The position numbers and the translations under genes were made by a program. From Jacaranda mimosifolia (lineage: Eukaryota > Streptophyta > Magnoliopsida > Lamiales > Bignoniaceae), in assembly GCA_018894105.1 (NCBI GenBank), contig CM032119.1:12355246-12419245 (forward strand): a stretch of DNA of 64,000 nucleotides. Reading direction: 5' to 3'. The notes under the pieces were generated by a model. That model ran no database searches. It had not been told where the DNA came from and saw only the letters and a program-made list of their open reading frames with translations. This document shows positions 14,101 through 25,924 of this stretch, piece after piece; position 1 is the stretch's first letter, and each line of letters starts with the position of its first letter.

Positions 14101-16848
14101 CACTCAAATCGCCTCTTCTCTCTCTATTACGCTTCCAAAGCTCAACTTGACTTAAGCAATGGAGGGTCTTAGCCAATGGCCACCTCATCAAGCCTAACGT
14201 ATTACTTGTTTTGCAAGCTCGGTCCCCCAAGCAATTCGAACATACGGTACTTGACCTGATACGTGCACCACAAATACACCCTACCTAAACTTGCAGTATC
14301 AATTTTATCCATATTATAAGAGTTAAAATCTCTTAATTATACATTTCAAATTATATGAACAAATTCCTAAAACATTTTCTAGCTTGATTTCAAAGATGGC
14401 GATGCTCTTATACACACTATATACTATACCAGTCCACATCCTTCAGCAATTAACACAAATCCAGTGTTTTTAGGGTCGAGAAAGGATCTCAATTGCAAGC
14501 ACCTAATAATTTTCTCCTTACTTCAAGATGAAACAAGTATGTGATGAAACAGTCAAATGAAAACAAAAAGTGAGTAAAGATAAAAAAATATCATTGCTTA
14601 GCAAAATGGATAGCATTTGCTTTCAGATGAGAATCCATAATAAATTAAAGCATCAAGTGAATATCTAGAAGCTAGTCGGGAACCATCAAGAATTATGTGA
14701 AACAGGCCATCTACAGCTTCCCAGACAGAAGGACACATTTGCTAGCAGTTGGCAAAAGAAAGGAATCAGAGGTGCAATTTACACTTTGCGCATTGTTGGT
14801 GTGCGCATTAACACAAATCCAGTGTTTTTAGAGTCCAGAAAGGATCTCAATTGCAAGCACCTACTAATTTTCTCCTTACTTCAAGATGAAACAAGTATGT
14901 GATGAAACAGTCAAATGAAAACAAAAAGTGAGTAAAGATAAAAAACTATCATTGCTTAGCAAAATGGATAGCATTGCTTTCAGATGAGAATCCATAATAA
15001 ATTAAAGCATCAAGTGAATATCTAGAAGCTAGTCGGAAACCATCAAGAATTATGTGAAATGGGCCATCTACAGCTTCCCAGACAGGACACATTTGCTAGC
15101 AGTTGGCAAAAGAAAGGAATCAGAGGTTCAATTAACACTTTGCGCATTGTGAACTAGGAACAAAGACATCGTAACAGTGACTTAATATATTCTCGAAAAG
15201 AGAATATATTAAGTGGCATGAAATTAGACAAAAGGCTGAGAAAGTTAGAACTTCAACAAAATAATAGAACACAGGACGTGGTGCTGTTACCTGACCCACA
15301 TATCTAACAAGAATATTAGCTCCAAGCGACCAGCCAACAGCATACAAATTTGCTCTTGGGTAGCGGTCACCAACATGCTCCACTACCTCAGAAATATCTC
15401 CTAGAAATGAAGCTGAATAGAACTGCAAAAGGTAGCCGGTGATAAAATGGTGGCCGTAGGCATGAAATTTCTCAATCATATGTTAAGGTGCAATAAATTG
15501 ATGATATTAGTGGTCTAACTTATACAGCATCTCAAAACATTCATGAAGATAGCACTCTACATTTGTCTATGGCCTATCGCTTAATCAGCATTAGACGTGG
15601 AACAAGGATACAACATAATTACAGCCAAACACTGGAGTAAACATGACAACTTCACTTAGTATTTGAAATTAAAAGACCTTGTTTCCATGCAAAGATACAA
15701 AACTCACAAACATGAAGTACCTGCGCTGTGGTCACAGGACTGTTTCCACAACCTCTGCTATTAAACACCACAATTCGCCATCCTTTATTCCTGGCTCGCA
15801 ATAGCATATGCCTCACGTATGTGTCCTCACTACCACCAGTGAGACCTGGCTGCAACCATCCATTGTCAAACACACTTTTACCTCCCTCCACTTCCAAGGC
15901 ATAATAAACATGGTCATATTTGACTCCAGACTTTGAGTGAGGAAAACACAAGGAAATTTTTTTTCCTCACTTCAAAATTTCTACTTAGTGCTGTATTGTT
16001 TGATACTTTTCATTTATCTCACCAAAATTAAATATCTAAGCATAGAAATACTAACAGCCTTCTGCAACAAAACTTTCTCTTCAATTTATCATAATTCATG
16101 AAAGCCTTGCTTTTTTCCGGGCAAGTATTTTAAGACTAACTAAATTAACATGGAAAATTGGAAACATAGTAAAAGGGAAGCACTTTTTTGAAATATATAC
16201 ATATATATATTGAAGAAAAGAGTCATGGCCAGACATTTTCCTAAACTACTAGATATAGTAATTCAATAAAAATTGGTAAAATTAACGTGGAATGTCCAAA
16301 AGGGAAACATCTAGACAAAAGTATCATTACCTAAACACCGAATTGAAAGTTATGTTAGTAAACTCTGTGCTTAGTCACTAAATAAAGCTTAGAAGAACAT
16401 GTACATAAAAAAAACTATTGAAACCCACCAGCAAAATAAGAACAGGAGAATCTGAAGGCAAGCTACGATCGTCGCCGGAGACCCAGTCGAGGGCGACAGC
16501 GCCGTTGTCTCTTGTGCGGAGACACTCGCGCCGGAACCTGACGTCAGGGAGTGACCTGAAAAATGCGGCGAAAATAGTCTCCACGTGGCGATTCCAAGCA
16601 ACAAAGGGATAAGGAACGTAGGATAGATGAAGGGTTTTGAATGCGGGTAGGAAGGTGTCGACGGCTCCACCGATGACTTGGAGAGAGGGGAGGTGGTTGC
16701 CGGAGAGTTGGGGCATTGTCGTGGTGGCGCTGGCATACAGAGTAGAAAAATGGGAGGATTTAGAGGAGGTGAGAGTTAAAGGAAGTTGAGTAAGGTGGCG
16801 GACAGAGGAGGAGAGAGGTGTGGCGATGCCGAAGGAGGCTTTCGCCAT
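8152..16848 (-). CDS. EMB8-like alpha/beta hydrolase, 8 exons, 431 aa
   Basis: Exons on the minus strand, from splice sites and reading phase: 16848-16429, 15849-15721, 15422-15291, 11416-11274, 11147-11050, 10971-10877, 10378-10325, 8376-8152. All introns are GT..AG and the joined frame is open for 431 codons. The product matches the plant embryogenesis-associated EMB8 family, serine hydrolases/esterases of uncertain substrate. The triad is visible: Ser215 in GWSLGA, Asp343 in AENDPIAP, His372 in GGHLGW; PGLTGGSEDTYVRH and FNSRGCG are also family hallmarks. The first ~45 residues are rich in Ser/Thr and poor in acids, so plastid import is plausible (inference). The start is the first ATG in frame, and a Mutator-like element begins 48 bp upstream. 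Length suits the family (about 400-450 aa). Intron 3 (3.9 kb) and intron 7 (1.9 kb) are swollen by repeats. The gene looks intact. Confidence 0.92.
9060..9890. repeat. Degenerate tandem repeat in last intron of EMB8-like gene
   Basis: Words such as AAAACTGTTTTTCAT recur at about 9248, 9488, 9602 and (changed) 9866. GCAGAAGTTG followed by TTTAGAAGTTA recurs at about 9115, 9345 and 9709. The pattern is three to four diverged, partly deleted copies of a unit near 230 bp inside the 1948 bp intron between exons 7 and 8. No coding content is seen and the origin is unknown. Confidence 0.6.
11630..13425. other. Intron 3 sequence without recognised feature
   Basis: This is the distal part of the 3874 bp third intron of the EMB8-like gene. 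Open frames of up to 142 codons exist on the minus strand (11999-12427), but they are rich in L, F and Y, have no recognisable domain and are probably chance. Confidence 0.5.
13430..14275 (+). repeat. Solo gypsy-type LTR in intron 3
   Basis: This stretch is clearly richer in GC than its surroundings. It has an LTR-like promoter and R region: CTACTATAAATAATGCC at about 14059-14075, followed by CTCACAATCTTAG, pyrimidine-rich sequence (CCTCTTCTCTCTC) and a GGAGGGTCTTAGCCAA block typical of some plant gypsy LTRs. No gag or pol lies beside it, so a solo LTR or fragment is the simplest reading. The ends are approximate and no target duplication was found. It is in antisense orientation to the host gene. 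Confidence 0.5.
14449..14796 (+). repeat. Direct duplication in intron 3, copy 1
   Basis: The block beginning ATTAACACAAATCCAGTG and ending near ACACTTTGCGCATTGT is repeated 358 bp downstream with only scattered differences. The pair is nearly identical and therefore recent. No terminal inverted repeats or coding content are seen, which points to a tandem segmental duplication rather than a transposon. Confidence 0.9.
14807..15150 (+). repeat. Direct duplication in intron 3, copy 2
   Basis: Second copy of the block at 14449-14796, separated from it by a 10-base spacer (TGGTGTGCGC). It ends 141 bp before exon 3 of the EMB8-like gene on the intron side, so it comes close to the splice donor at 15290 but does not disturb it. 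Confidence 0.9.
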
Positions 16849-16896
16849 TGGTCGGAAAGAGAGGGAAATGTGTGGTTGGTAGTCTTGGAGCTTCCA

Positions 16897-17075
16897 GGGT
16901 TAATTACTTAAAATCCCCAAACCAACTTACATTTTAGCAATTTTTATCAAAAAAAAAAAAAAACTTACATTTTAGCAATAAGTCTCCACACATTTTTTTT
17001 TAAATTTTAACTCCTCATTTTCAACTTTAGTTTAGAGTCACTCTCCACTTAAATGACAAAAAAAAGACAAAAAAA
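16897..17075 (+). repeat. Left terminal inverted repeat of the MULE
   Basis: Begins GGGTTAATTACTTAAAATCC and pairs imperfectly with 25925-26070. A short internal duplication (ACTTACATTTTAGCAAT twice, about 16928 and 16965, around an A-run) distinguishes it from the right end. Confidence 0.75.
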
Positions 17076-17900
17076 TCCTCACTTAAATTAAAAATAATAA
17101 AAAACTCTCCACTTTCTCACTAACAAAAACATTACTCACATAACTCCCCCAAAACTCATATTTTCTTTTCACATTCCCTCACGTTTTTCTCTTCCCATTC
17201 CCTCAATCTATGCAAACCCGACGTATGAACACAGGAACGATGCTCGACTTACCATTTCCGCACTAGTGTTGCAACAAAATCTTCATCTTTTTAATTTTTT
17301 TGTTTGGGAACTGACTTTGCCCCATTCTTTTTGTGGCCACAGTTAGAAGGGTTTCTGTTTTCGCCCCTCAATAGCATAGCCTACGAGCTAAGTTGTGTAA
17401 TTTTCTATTCTGTTATTTTTGTATTGAAATATAGAAAAGAATACAGTACATTACTCTATTTATTTCTTGTTTGATGTTTGTTTTAATTATTTTAAGCCTG
17501 ATTTTGATATATTCAATTCACCAAGGTTGGTCTTTTCTTTTATTAAAAAAATTCATAATATAAGTTGTTTGGTACTTGAATCTTGTCAATTTATACTTCA
17601 CTTGTTGTTTTAATTGTATGCTTCAAATATCAGTTATCTGAATTAAGTAATTATATAATTCATATAAAGTATAGCGTATATTAGTTGTTGACAACTAAAT
17701 TTTAGAGATATTATTTGATTTATGGTGTATACAATGTATATACATCATGTTTAAATATTTCTTGGGCATCCATTCCTGCAAACTCATGATTAATATGATT
17801 AGTATTATTTTCAAATAATATGGTATCAAAATTCAAATTTTTGAGTATTTAAATTGTGACTTGCAATATAGATCTCCAATTCGGTATTATATTCCAATTT

Positions 17901-18420
17901 TTTCAGTAGCAAATTTCAAGTTTTCAATATTTTAATTCTAACTTTGCAGTACACAAAACCTCCAAATCAGTATGCTGTAAGTTTTTTTTTTTTTTTCTAT
18001 AAAAGTTGAAACTTTCAGTAGCAAATTTCAAGTTTTCAATATTTTAATTCTAACTTTGCAGTACACAAAACCTCCAAATCAGTATGCTGTAAGTTTTTTT
18101 TTTTCTATAAAAGTTGAAACTTTCAGTAGCAAATTTCAAGTTTTCAATATTTTAATTCTAACTTTGCAGTGCACAAAACCTCCAAATCAGTATGCTGTAA
18201 GTTTTTTTTTTCTACAAAAGTTGAAACCTTCATGAGTTGCAGTCCACAAAACCTCCAATTCAGTATTCTATGCGGTCTTTAGGGTACAAAAATTCGAACT
18301 TTCAATATTTAAATTGTGAGTTGCAGTACACAAAACCTCCAATTCAGTATATTATACAAGTCTTTTTGGTACAAAGATTCAAACTTTTAGTATTTAAATT
18401 GTGACTTGTTCCAAAACCTC
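17901..18420 (+). repeat. ~110 bp tandem repeat, three good copies plus decayed ones
   Basis: TTTCAGTAGCAAATTTCAAG recurs at 17901, 18013 and 18121, each followed by TTTTAATTCTAACTTTGCAG, ACACAAAACCTCCAAATCAG and a T-run. Two weaker copies follow up to about 18420. The repeated TTTGCAG looks like a splice acceptor, so the array may be multiplied intron sequence ahead of the first MULE exon (inference). Confidence 0.8.
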
Positions 18421-18464
18421 CAATGCAATATTTATGTAGTTGTTTTTGTCTCTCTTTTCTGCAG

Positions 18465-19190
18465 AAATAATGGCTAAAACTCGAGGACCTACACACCAAA
18501 CTACTGAAGGTGACAGAGACTCTAAGTTATATTCTTGGTGCCCTCCATGATACTTTAAAAATATTATGAAAGAGTTGGATGGTAAGATGAGCTTCAGACA
18601 CGCCGAAACACTAAAGAGAACCCCATTTTCTGTGTACCTTAAAATTACTGATTTGAGTAAATTGATTACTAATAGTGTCATTAGAGTTGAAGCTCCTAAG
18701 GAGGTTTGATATTAGGTCTTATTCTTTAGTATTGGTAACAATATTAGGCTTCCTTTTACTATGAGGAACTTTTCTATTATTGTGGGGTTGTAGCACATGG
18801 GGCAACCTATGAATTTTGATATAAAGATAGAGTCAGAAACTGTTAAACGATTACTTGAAGGAAAAAAATAAGAATGTCACTCAAGTAGAAATTTGTAAAA
18901 GATTGAAAGAGTTGGCAGAAAAGCATAGTGATCAGGGTATAGATGATTTTGTTATGATGTACATACTATTAGTTTTCAACTGTACTTTGTTTTCAACTAG
19001 TAACTATTCGCCGCCTAGATTCCTTCTGCCGTATGTGGACGATTTATCTTTCATTGGCCTTTATGCATGGGGAGTTGGTGCATTTAAGTTTTTGCATGAA
19101 GAGATTTTGGTGCATCTAGGTGGTGAAACGGGGAAAGGTCCAAAAAAGAAATACTTTGATGGATGCAATATTAGCCTAATGGTAAGTTAA
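18465..19190 (+). pseudogene. Plant-mobile (DUF1985-like) segment of the MULE
   Basis: Starting at an ATGGCTAAAACTCG site near 18469, the plus-strand translation runs with a few stops through MSFRHAETLKRTPFSVYLKI, LPFTMRNFSIIVGL and into an open frame (18855-19190) with VEICKRLKEL, DFVMMYILLVFNCTLF, PPRFLLPYVDDLSFIGLY and GCNISLM. This pattern, ending in a Tyr/Trp-rich helix and a GC-x-LM turn, is that of the domain found N-terminal to Ulp1 in transposon-carried plant proteins. The function of that domain is unknown. Stops at about 18548 and 18709 indicate decay unless splicing removes them. Confidence 0.6.
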
Positions 19191-19609
19191 TGGCATTGTT
19201 AGTATTAATATTTTTTATTAATATTATTGAGTAAGTATAACATTGCTTAATTCTTCTTTTGAATGACAAGCTTGGGTTTATGAATGTATTCCTTGCTTGG
19301 GAACAACAAATTCATTGCGTTTATTTCCATGATTCCTTCAATGGTATGAGAGTAAGATCCCCATAGAAGTTGTTGATGCAAACAAAAAATTCAAGACAAT
19401 TACTAGAAATATGGTAATAACTTATATTCCTTATCTTTGTTGTTGTAATAGTTTTATGTACATATAAAATTACAAACTAAGCTGTAGAGTTATGTTTGAA
19501 TAGGTTGTGGATATTTATCTGTTCCCTAATTAGGAGAAATTGTTGTTACTAATACATCATGGAGCACCAACTGTTGATGTGTGTGGCTTGCAAGGCATGT
19601 TAAGTGAGA

Positions 19610-20030
19610 AAGAGAAAGAGATAGACTTATTGAAAGAAAGACTTTTCTTTTTTTTTTTTAGAATAAAGGACTTGCTATTAGAGTTGAGGCTAAGAATAAG
19701 AAAGACAAAGGGAAATTAAAAGAAAAAGAGCCAGAAGAAGTGGAAGAAGATGAGAAAGAAGAAGAGGATGAGAATGAGGAAAAAGAGGAGGATGAGAATG
19801 AGGAAAAAGAAGAGGAAGAGAAAGAGCAAAAAGAGGAGGAAAAACATCATGAAGAAGAGGATGAAAAAGAGCAAGAGGAGGAAGAAAAAGATAAGCAAGA
19901 GAAAGAGCAAGACGAAGGTAATGATGGTGGAATCCACCCTAAAAGTCCTGAATTAGAGGATGTTCTATCCTTGGAAGTGACCATAGTTTCTATCATTAAA
20001 AGTATGCGAGACTAAGGTGAGACAACCCAA
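19610..20030 (+). pseudogene. Acidic E/K-rich coiled segment of the MULE protein
   Basis: An open frame (19740-20015) on a purine-rich strand encodes about 55 residues almost wholly of Glu, Lys and Asp, then a short ordered tail with HPKSPELEDVLSLEV. Before it, from 19594, LSEKEKEIDLLKERL is a probable coiled coil. Such a hinge is usual between the DUF1985-like and protease parts in this family. After the stop at 20013 a basic stretch continues (PRRTRVKQIAHKNRG), so a shift or intron is likely. Confidence 0.55.
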
Positions 20031-20759
20031 AAAAGAAAAGAAATGGACACTATTTCACCTAGCACCACACCACGAAGGACAAGAGTAAAGCAAATTGCTC
20101 ATAAGAACCGTGGCAAGGTGAAGAAGGTATGTGTATACAAGTTTTAAATACTGTATTTTGGAGTTTTTATACTTGATGTAAGTAAGACAAATACTGAATT
20201 ACTTTAAAAAAATATACTATATAGCTAAACTAAAGTACTGGATATGTGTATTGCAATTTTGATAGGAGAAGATGAAGGATGTTCAAAATACTGAGTTGAT
20301 AGAGATTGGATCTGTAGACTCCAATTTATCATATAATAATGAGTTCTTTAATCAGTTTTGAGGATGAACATATTATAGAGAACGATCCGAGATACCTGAT
20401 AAAGACAGAGAAATTATTGACTTATATTTGCAATGAGATAAAATGGAGTAATTATAGTAAATACACATTATTCTTTTTATTGTAATTTTATGATTTGAGT
20501 AACATGATGATTTATTGTTGTAGTGTTGCTATTTGGGAGAGCCTAATCTTCAAATTGGAGGATATTTGTTTTGTAATTTGTTGTTTAGAAAAGAGTTGAG
20601 GTCAGATTTAATTGATTGCAACATGAAGATCTTGTGCAGCCCTTCACTCAAAAAAAAATATATGATCATAATATTTGGTGTCTAACTCCGTACGTGCAGG
20701 TATATGGTGTTTGTTTTGTATTTCCAACTACAAATAACTTGATTTATCAAGTTCTAACA

Positions 20760-21345
20760 TTAATTATTGGTAGGAGGAAATCTTAAGATAACTTGAGAAA
20801 GCAAATAAGAGGCGTGCTATGAAACAAGATGAAATTCCAAAATTTGTTGGTCAATTGAGCATGCACAAGTTCCTGGAAGAGTTGAATTTAGATGTGTTGA
20901 ACAAGTGCCAATTTATTATATTCTCTATTAACAGCCATTATCACCGGTTCCTCCTTGTGCTGGATACGACTGACAAAAAATTCATACAGATGAACTCATC
21001 CTAGTCTCCCCAGACGAAAGCAACAATAAAAATTTATGTAAGTTCGCTTATTTGAATACATTCATCCAAGTATTTGAATAAAAAGTAACAAATATTTTTG
21101 CAGGCTAAGTTTTTGACTGGATATCTAAAACACTATTTTTAGGTATATTGTGCCACAAAAAGAAGTGCACATATGTTTTAGTCGCCAACAAAATGAAGAC
21201 CTGGACTGTGGAGTTTATGTATGTCTTTGGGCTGAGTGTTATGCAAAAAACACGAAGGATCTCTAGTATTATGCAAATGAGTGTTCTATGGATACGTATT
21301 GAGCACATATTGCTGTAAAATTCTGATTGATGAGCATGGTTTAAT
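20760..21345 (+). pseudogene. Ulp1-type cysteine protease relic
   Basis: The open frame 20819-21004 ends with INSHYHRFLLVLDTTDKKF, which places the catalytic His (in the HxHWxLLVxD-type strand) and its following Asp region. After an AG acceptor-like site near 21104, a second segment has RQQNEDLDCGVYVCLWAECY (about 21185-21244), with the oxyanion Gln side and the catalytic Cys in DCGVYV. This is the C48/Ulp1 SUMO-protease fold as carried by plant transposons. It is split over at least two exons and may still be spliced in part. It is not a host SUMO protease gene, judging from its place inside terminal inverted repeats. Confidence 0.7.
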
Positions 21346-21589
21346 GTATTCTATAGGAGAATAATGGTGTTCGAATGGTCATTATCTGGATGAATTGACA
21401 ATTTTATTATTTTGTATTTCAATATTTTTGACATTCTTACTGGATAACATTTATAATTTGTCTATTTTGGATGATTATAATGGATGGTGTTTACAATTTA
21501 TAGTATTTATAAATAGATGTTGGTAAAGATATTAGCTTAAAATAAGTACATAAGTAATAGAACTCAACACACATGAACGTAGAAAAAGC

Positions 21590-24530
21590 AAGTACATAAA
21601 CACGAAAAATAAGTACACAACATCAACAAATTAAGTACATAAATGTTGTTCTGGAGTACATAACTGCCAAAATTGGGTACTTTTTCACCAATTTTCGGTG
21701 TCATTCTCAGCATATAAGGAATTGAGTTCAATTCGGCCTAATCTGACTATTGCATGATCATAAGATCACGACATATTAGTCCTATGACTTATATAGTCAT
21801 GATAGGTTCACTGGTTTTTGATGGTAGTGTCGAGAGAATTTGTTTAGCTCATGCATCAATGGTTTATATTACTCTGAATAAGAGCACAAGTGGTTGAATG
21901 TGTGTGTTTGAGTTGCCAACCATTTTAACACGTACTATCATGACCATTTTTTTAATAGACCATGATTTTCTCATGTTGAGGTGTCTTATGTATTGTTCCA
22001 CACATCGAATTGAGCCTCATCTCGGCATTTGGAAAGCAAGTACATAAAAACAAAAAATAAGTACACAATATTTGCAAATTAAGTACATGAACACAGTTCT
22101 GGAGTAAATAAATGCCTATACTGGGCACTTTTTGTGAATTTTCGATATCATTCTCAACACAAAATGGATCTAGTTCAATTTGGCCTAATCTGGCCATTGT
22201 GTGATCATAAGATCACGACATATTAGTCCTAGGACTCATACAGTTATGATAGGTTCACTAGTTTTCCATGGTGGTGTCAGGAGGATACATTTGGCTCATA
22301 CATCAATTGTTTATACTACTATGAATAAGAACGCAAGTGGTTGGATGTAGGTGTTTAAGTTCTCAACCATTTCAACATGTCCTATCACGATCATTTCTTC
22401 AACAAACCATGATTTTGACACGTTAATATATCTTATGTGTTGTTCCTTGCATCGAATTGAGCCTCAACTTGACTTTTTTAAAAGCAAGTACAGAAATATG
22501 CATAATAGGTACACAACAATAGCAAATTAAGTACACAAATGCAGTTCTGGAATACATAAATGCCAATACTAAGTACTTTTCTATAGATTTTCAGTATCAT
22601 TTTTAGCATATAAGGGATCGAGTTCAATTCAGCCTAATTTGACCATTTCATGGTCTTAAGACTATGACATATTAGTCCTAGAACTCATATAGTCATGTTA
22701 GGTTTATTAATTTTCAATGGTGGTGTCAAAAGGATTTGCTTAACTCATCATCAATAGTTTATACTACTCTGAATAAAAGCACAAGTAGTTGAATGTGTGT
22801 GTTTGAGTTCCCAATCATTTCAACACGTACGATCACGGTCATTCCTTCAATAGATCAATCATCTTAGGGTGTCATATTTATTGTTCCACGCATCGAATTG
22901 AGCTTCATCTCAGCCCTTGAAAAAGCAAGTACATAAACACGAAAAATAAGTACACAACATTGGCAAACTAAATATATAAACACAGTTTTGGAGTCATAAC
23001 TGCCAATGCCGGGTACTTTTTTGCTGACTTTTGGTATCATTCCCAGCACATAAGGAATCAAGTTTAATTTAGCATAATCTAGCCATTGCGTGATCATAAG
23101 ACTATAGGGTATCATTATCAGCGTATTAGGGATTTTCAGTACCATGCACGAACAATTTCACTATGAACGAGAGTGCAAATGGTTGGATGTAAGCATTTGT
23201 GTTCCAAACTATTTTAACACGTGCGTATCCAAATCGTTTCTTCAACAAACTATGGTTTTGTTGCGTTAGGGTCACTTATGTATTGTTTCACGTATCAAAT
23301 TGAGCCTCATCTCAACCTTTGTAAAAACAAGTACATAAACACAAAAAATAAGTATACAAGATCTGCAAATTAACTACATAAGCATATCATTATCAGCACA
23401 TTACAGATTTTCAGTGCCATATATGAACGATTTCACACTACTATAAATAAGAGCACAAGTGGTTGAATGTATGTGTTTGAGCTTTCAACCATTTCAACAT
23501 GTGTGTATCCAAATCATTTCTTAATTAGACCATGGTTTTGTTGCGTTTGGGTCACTTATGTATTGTTCCACGTATCGAATTGAACCTCATATTGGCCTTT
23601 GGAAAGCAAGTACATAAACACAAAAAATAAGTACACAATATTGACAAATTAAGTACATAAATGCAATGCGGGAGTACATAACTGCCAATACTGGGCACTT
23701 TTTCGCTGATTTCCGATATCATTCTCAGTACATAAGAGATCGAGTTCAATTTGGACTAATTTGGCCATTGCGTGATCCTAAGACCATAGCGTATCATTAT
23801 CAGCACATTACGAATTTCAGTGCCATATATAAATGATTTCACACTATTATAAATAAGAGCGCAAGTGGTTGAATGTGTGTGTTTGAGTTCCCAACCATTT
23901 CAACAAGTGCATATCCAAACCATTTCTTCAACAAACCATGGTTTTGTTGCGTTTGGGTCACTTATGTGTTGTTCCACACATCAAATTGAACCTCATCTCG
24001 GCCTTTAGAAAGCAAGTATATAAACACGAAAAATAAATAAACAATATTTGCAAATTAAATACATAAACACAATTCTGGAATACATAAATGCCTATACTAG
24101 GTACTTTTTCATGAATTTTCGGTATTATTCTCAGCACATAAAGGATCTAGTTAAATTTGGCCTACTCTAGCCATTGAGTGATCATAAGACTATGGTGTAT
24201 CATTATCAACACATAAGGTATTTTTGGTATTATATATGAACGGTTTCACACTGCTATAAATGAGCGCACAAATGGTTGGATATAGGTGTTTGTGTTCCAA
24301 ACCATTTCTACATGTGCATATCCAAACTATTTCTTCAACGAACCATGACTTTATCGCGTTAGGGTATCTTATGTATTGTTTCACGTATTGAATTGAGCCT
24401 CATCTCGCCTTTTGGAAAGCAAGTACATAAACACAAAAAATAAGTACGTAACATTGACAAACTAAGCACATAGACACATTTTTGGAGTAAATAATAGCTA
24501 ATATTGGGTACTTTTTCTGATAAAATAAAA
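21590..24530 (+). repeat. Array of ~400-450 bp repeats inside the MULE
   Basis: AAGTACATAAACAC-like words start units at 21590, 22038, 22486, 22927, 23329, 23608, 24014 and 24421 (spacings 448, 448, 441, 402, 279, 406, 407). Each unit goes on with AATAAGTACACAA, GGAGTACATAA, TGCCAATACTGGGTACTTTT, CATTCTCAGCACATAAGG, a GTTCAATT-GGCCTAAT block and TGTTCCACGCATCGAATTGAG. Units have diverged. From the fourth onward they lack about 40 bases, and the fifth is cut short. Open frames on the minus strand here are repeat shadows. Roughly one third of the element is made of this array. Confidence 0.9.
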
Positions 24531-25924
24531 AATAAATCTAGATAATAGCTCCAATGTAAACCTTCCCAGTAGTTAAAAAGAATACTCATTCATGATTTTT
24601 TTCACATTAAAACGATAGTACAATATGTCCATATTTCACAAAGTATACAACACAAGTAATTCTATAAAAATTCTTCAATTAAAATACAATATAGTACAAA
24701 TGCTACAACTTAACATGTCCTCCACACAAGGATGAACTTAGCAGCTACCATAAGCACGTGTACACTGTCTATTTATAATCCATCTTGTTTTAAATATTTG
24801 TCTTCTTTGCATCTTCTTTTTCCTAATTGAACATAAATAAAATCAATCAAAATATTATTTAATAAGTAATAACAAATGGTAATACAAGTATAAATATACA
24901 ATAAAATGGTAAACAAATCTATCGTTGTATCAATTTGCACTAAACGGTAGGGAAATGACACTTACTCAATAGAAGCACAAGCTTGCTTTCAAAATATGGT
25001 ATCATTTTGCAATGTGTTCTATCAGCTTGTTCTACAACATACAAAATTTATGTAAATCCAGCTATGTAAATCCACAACGCACAATTTATTATGATCTATC
25101 ATCTCAAAACTCCTACAACTACTAATATGTAGATTGAGCAGAAGTATTGGAGTATCAGAGTGGAAGTACTAAATTGCACTAATCTGGTATTAATTAGTGG
25201 ACTACCAAGTATGATAAGGTATAAATAAAGTATCTTATTAAGGAGGAAGACAATACAATAATCAGGTACTAATCGAAACACATCAGAAGTAAAACAAAGA
25301 ATTAATGTAATGAATATATAAAGAAACTTACCAATACATATAACAAATTTTCCTTCCACATCTTTCCGATTCATTTTTTTGGACAACCATCATATCAACG
25401 ATGCCTATTTTAAGCAAAATGTGCAATCGAATCATATTCAAAATATCACTATCAATTTTCAAAATGGCATACACTTTCTGATGTGGAGTGAAATATTGTA
25501 ATTTATTGAGCTCAAAACTAATTACAGACCATTTTTTCCCAATTTGAAATAATAATTCTATCAAACTCATATGTTCATAAATTGACAAAATATAGAGTTC
25601 TCAATTGTACACACAACTTCCTAATAGCTGAGTTTTAGCATATGGGCCACTTGAAGACATTCTTATTACACTCAAATTCACGAATTCTTACCTTCTTCCA
25701 CGTGCAATTGATATATTCTACCTCAAAATAAAGCGGTGATAAATGGAGACAAAGTAGGCCTACTTCTTGTTAGTATGTTGTAGACGATTACAGAAAATTA
25801 AAAAAAAAAAAAAGAGGAAAGAAGCTTCTTCCGCCACGCGAAGATGAACATAAAACAGACAAGAAAAAGAGAGAGAGAGAGAAATGGGTAGGGTTTAGGA
25901 AATAAGGGGGGGGAAACCCATTGA
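24531..25924. other. MULE interior, no gene recognised
   Basis: AT-rich sequence between the repeat array and the right inverted repeat. Minus-strand open frames of 86-95 codons (25099-25386, 25328-25588) have no recognisable domain. A purine-rich block with GAGAGAGAG lies at about 25869-25885. Confidence 0.45.

Noticed and set aside
19716..19937. 73-codon poly-Phe/Leu open frame on the minus strand
   Set aside because: It is the complement of the Glu/Lys-rich coding stretch on the plus strand, so it is an artefact of codon bias.
20819..21345. Host SUMO protease gene
   Set aside because: Only fragments of the Ulp1 fold are present, they follow a DUF1985-like segment and they lie within terminal inverted repeats, so transposon cargo is the better call.
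21590..24530. Possible CRISPR-like array
   Set aside because: Units are 280-450 bp, diverged over their whole length and without a short-repeat/unique-spacer pattern; this is plant DNA and the array lies within a MULE.
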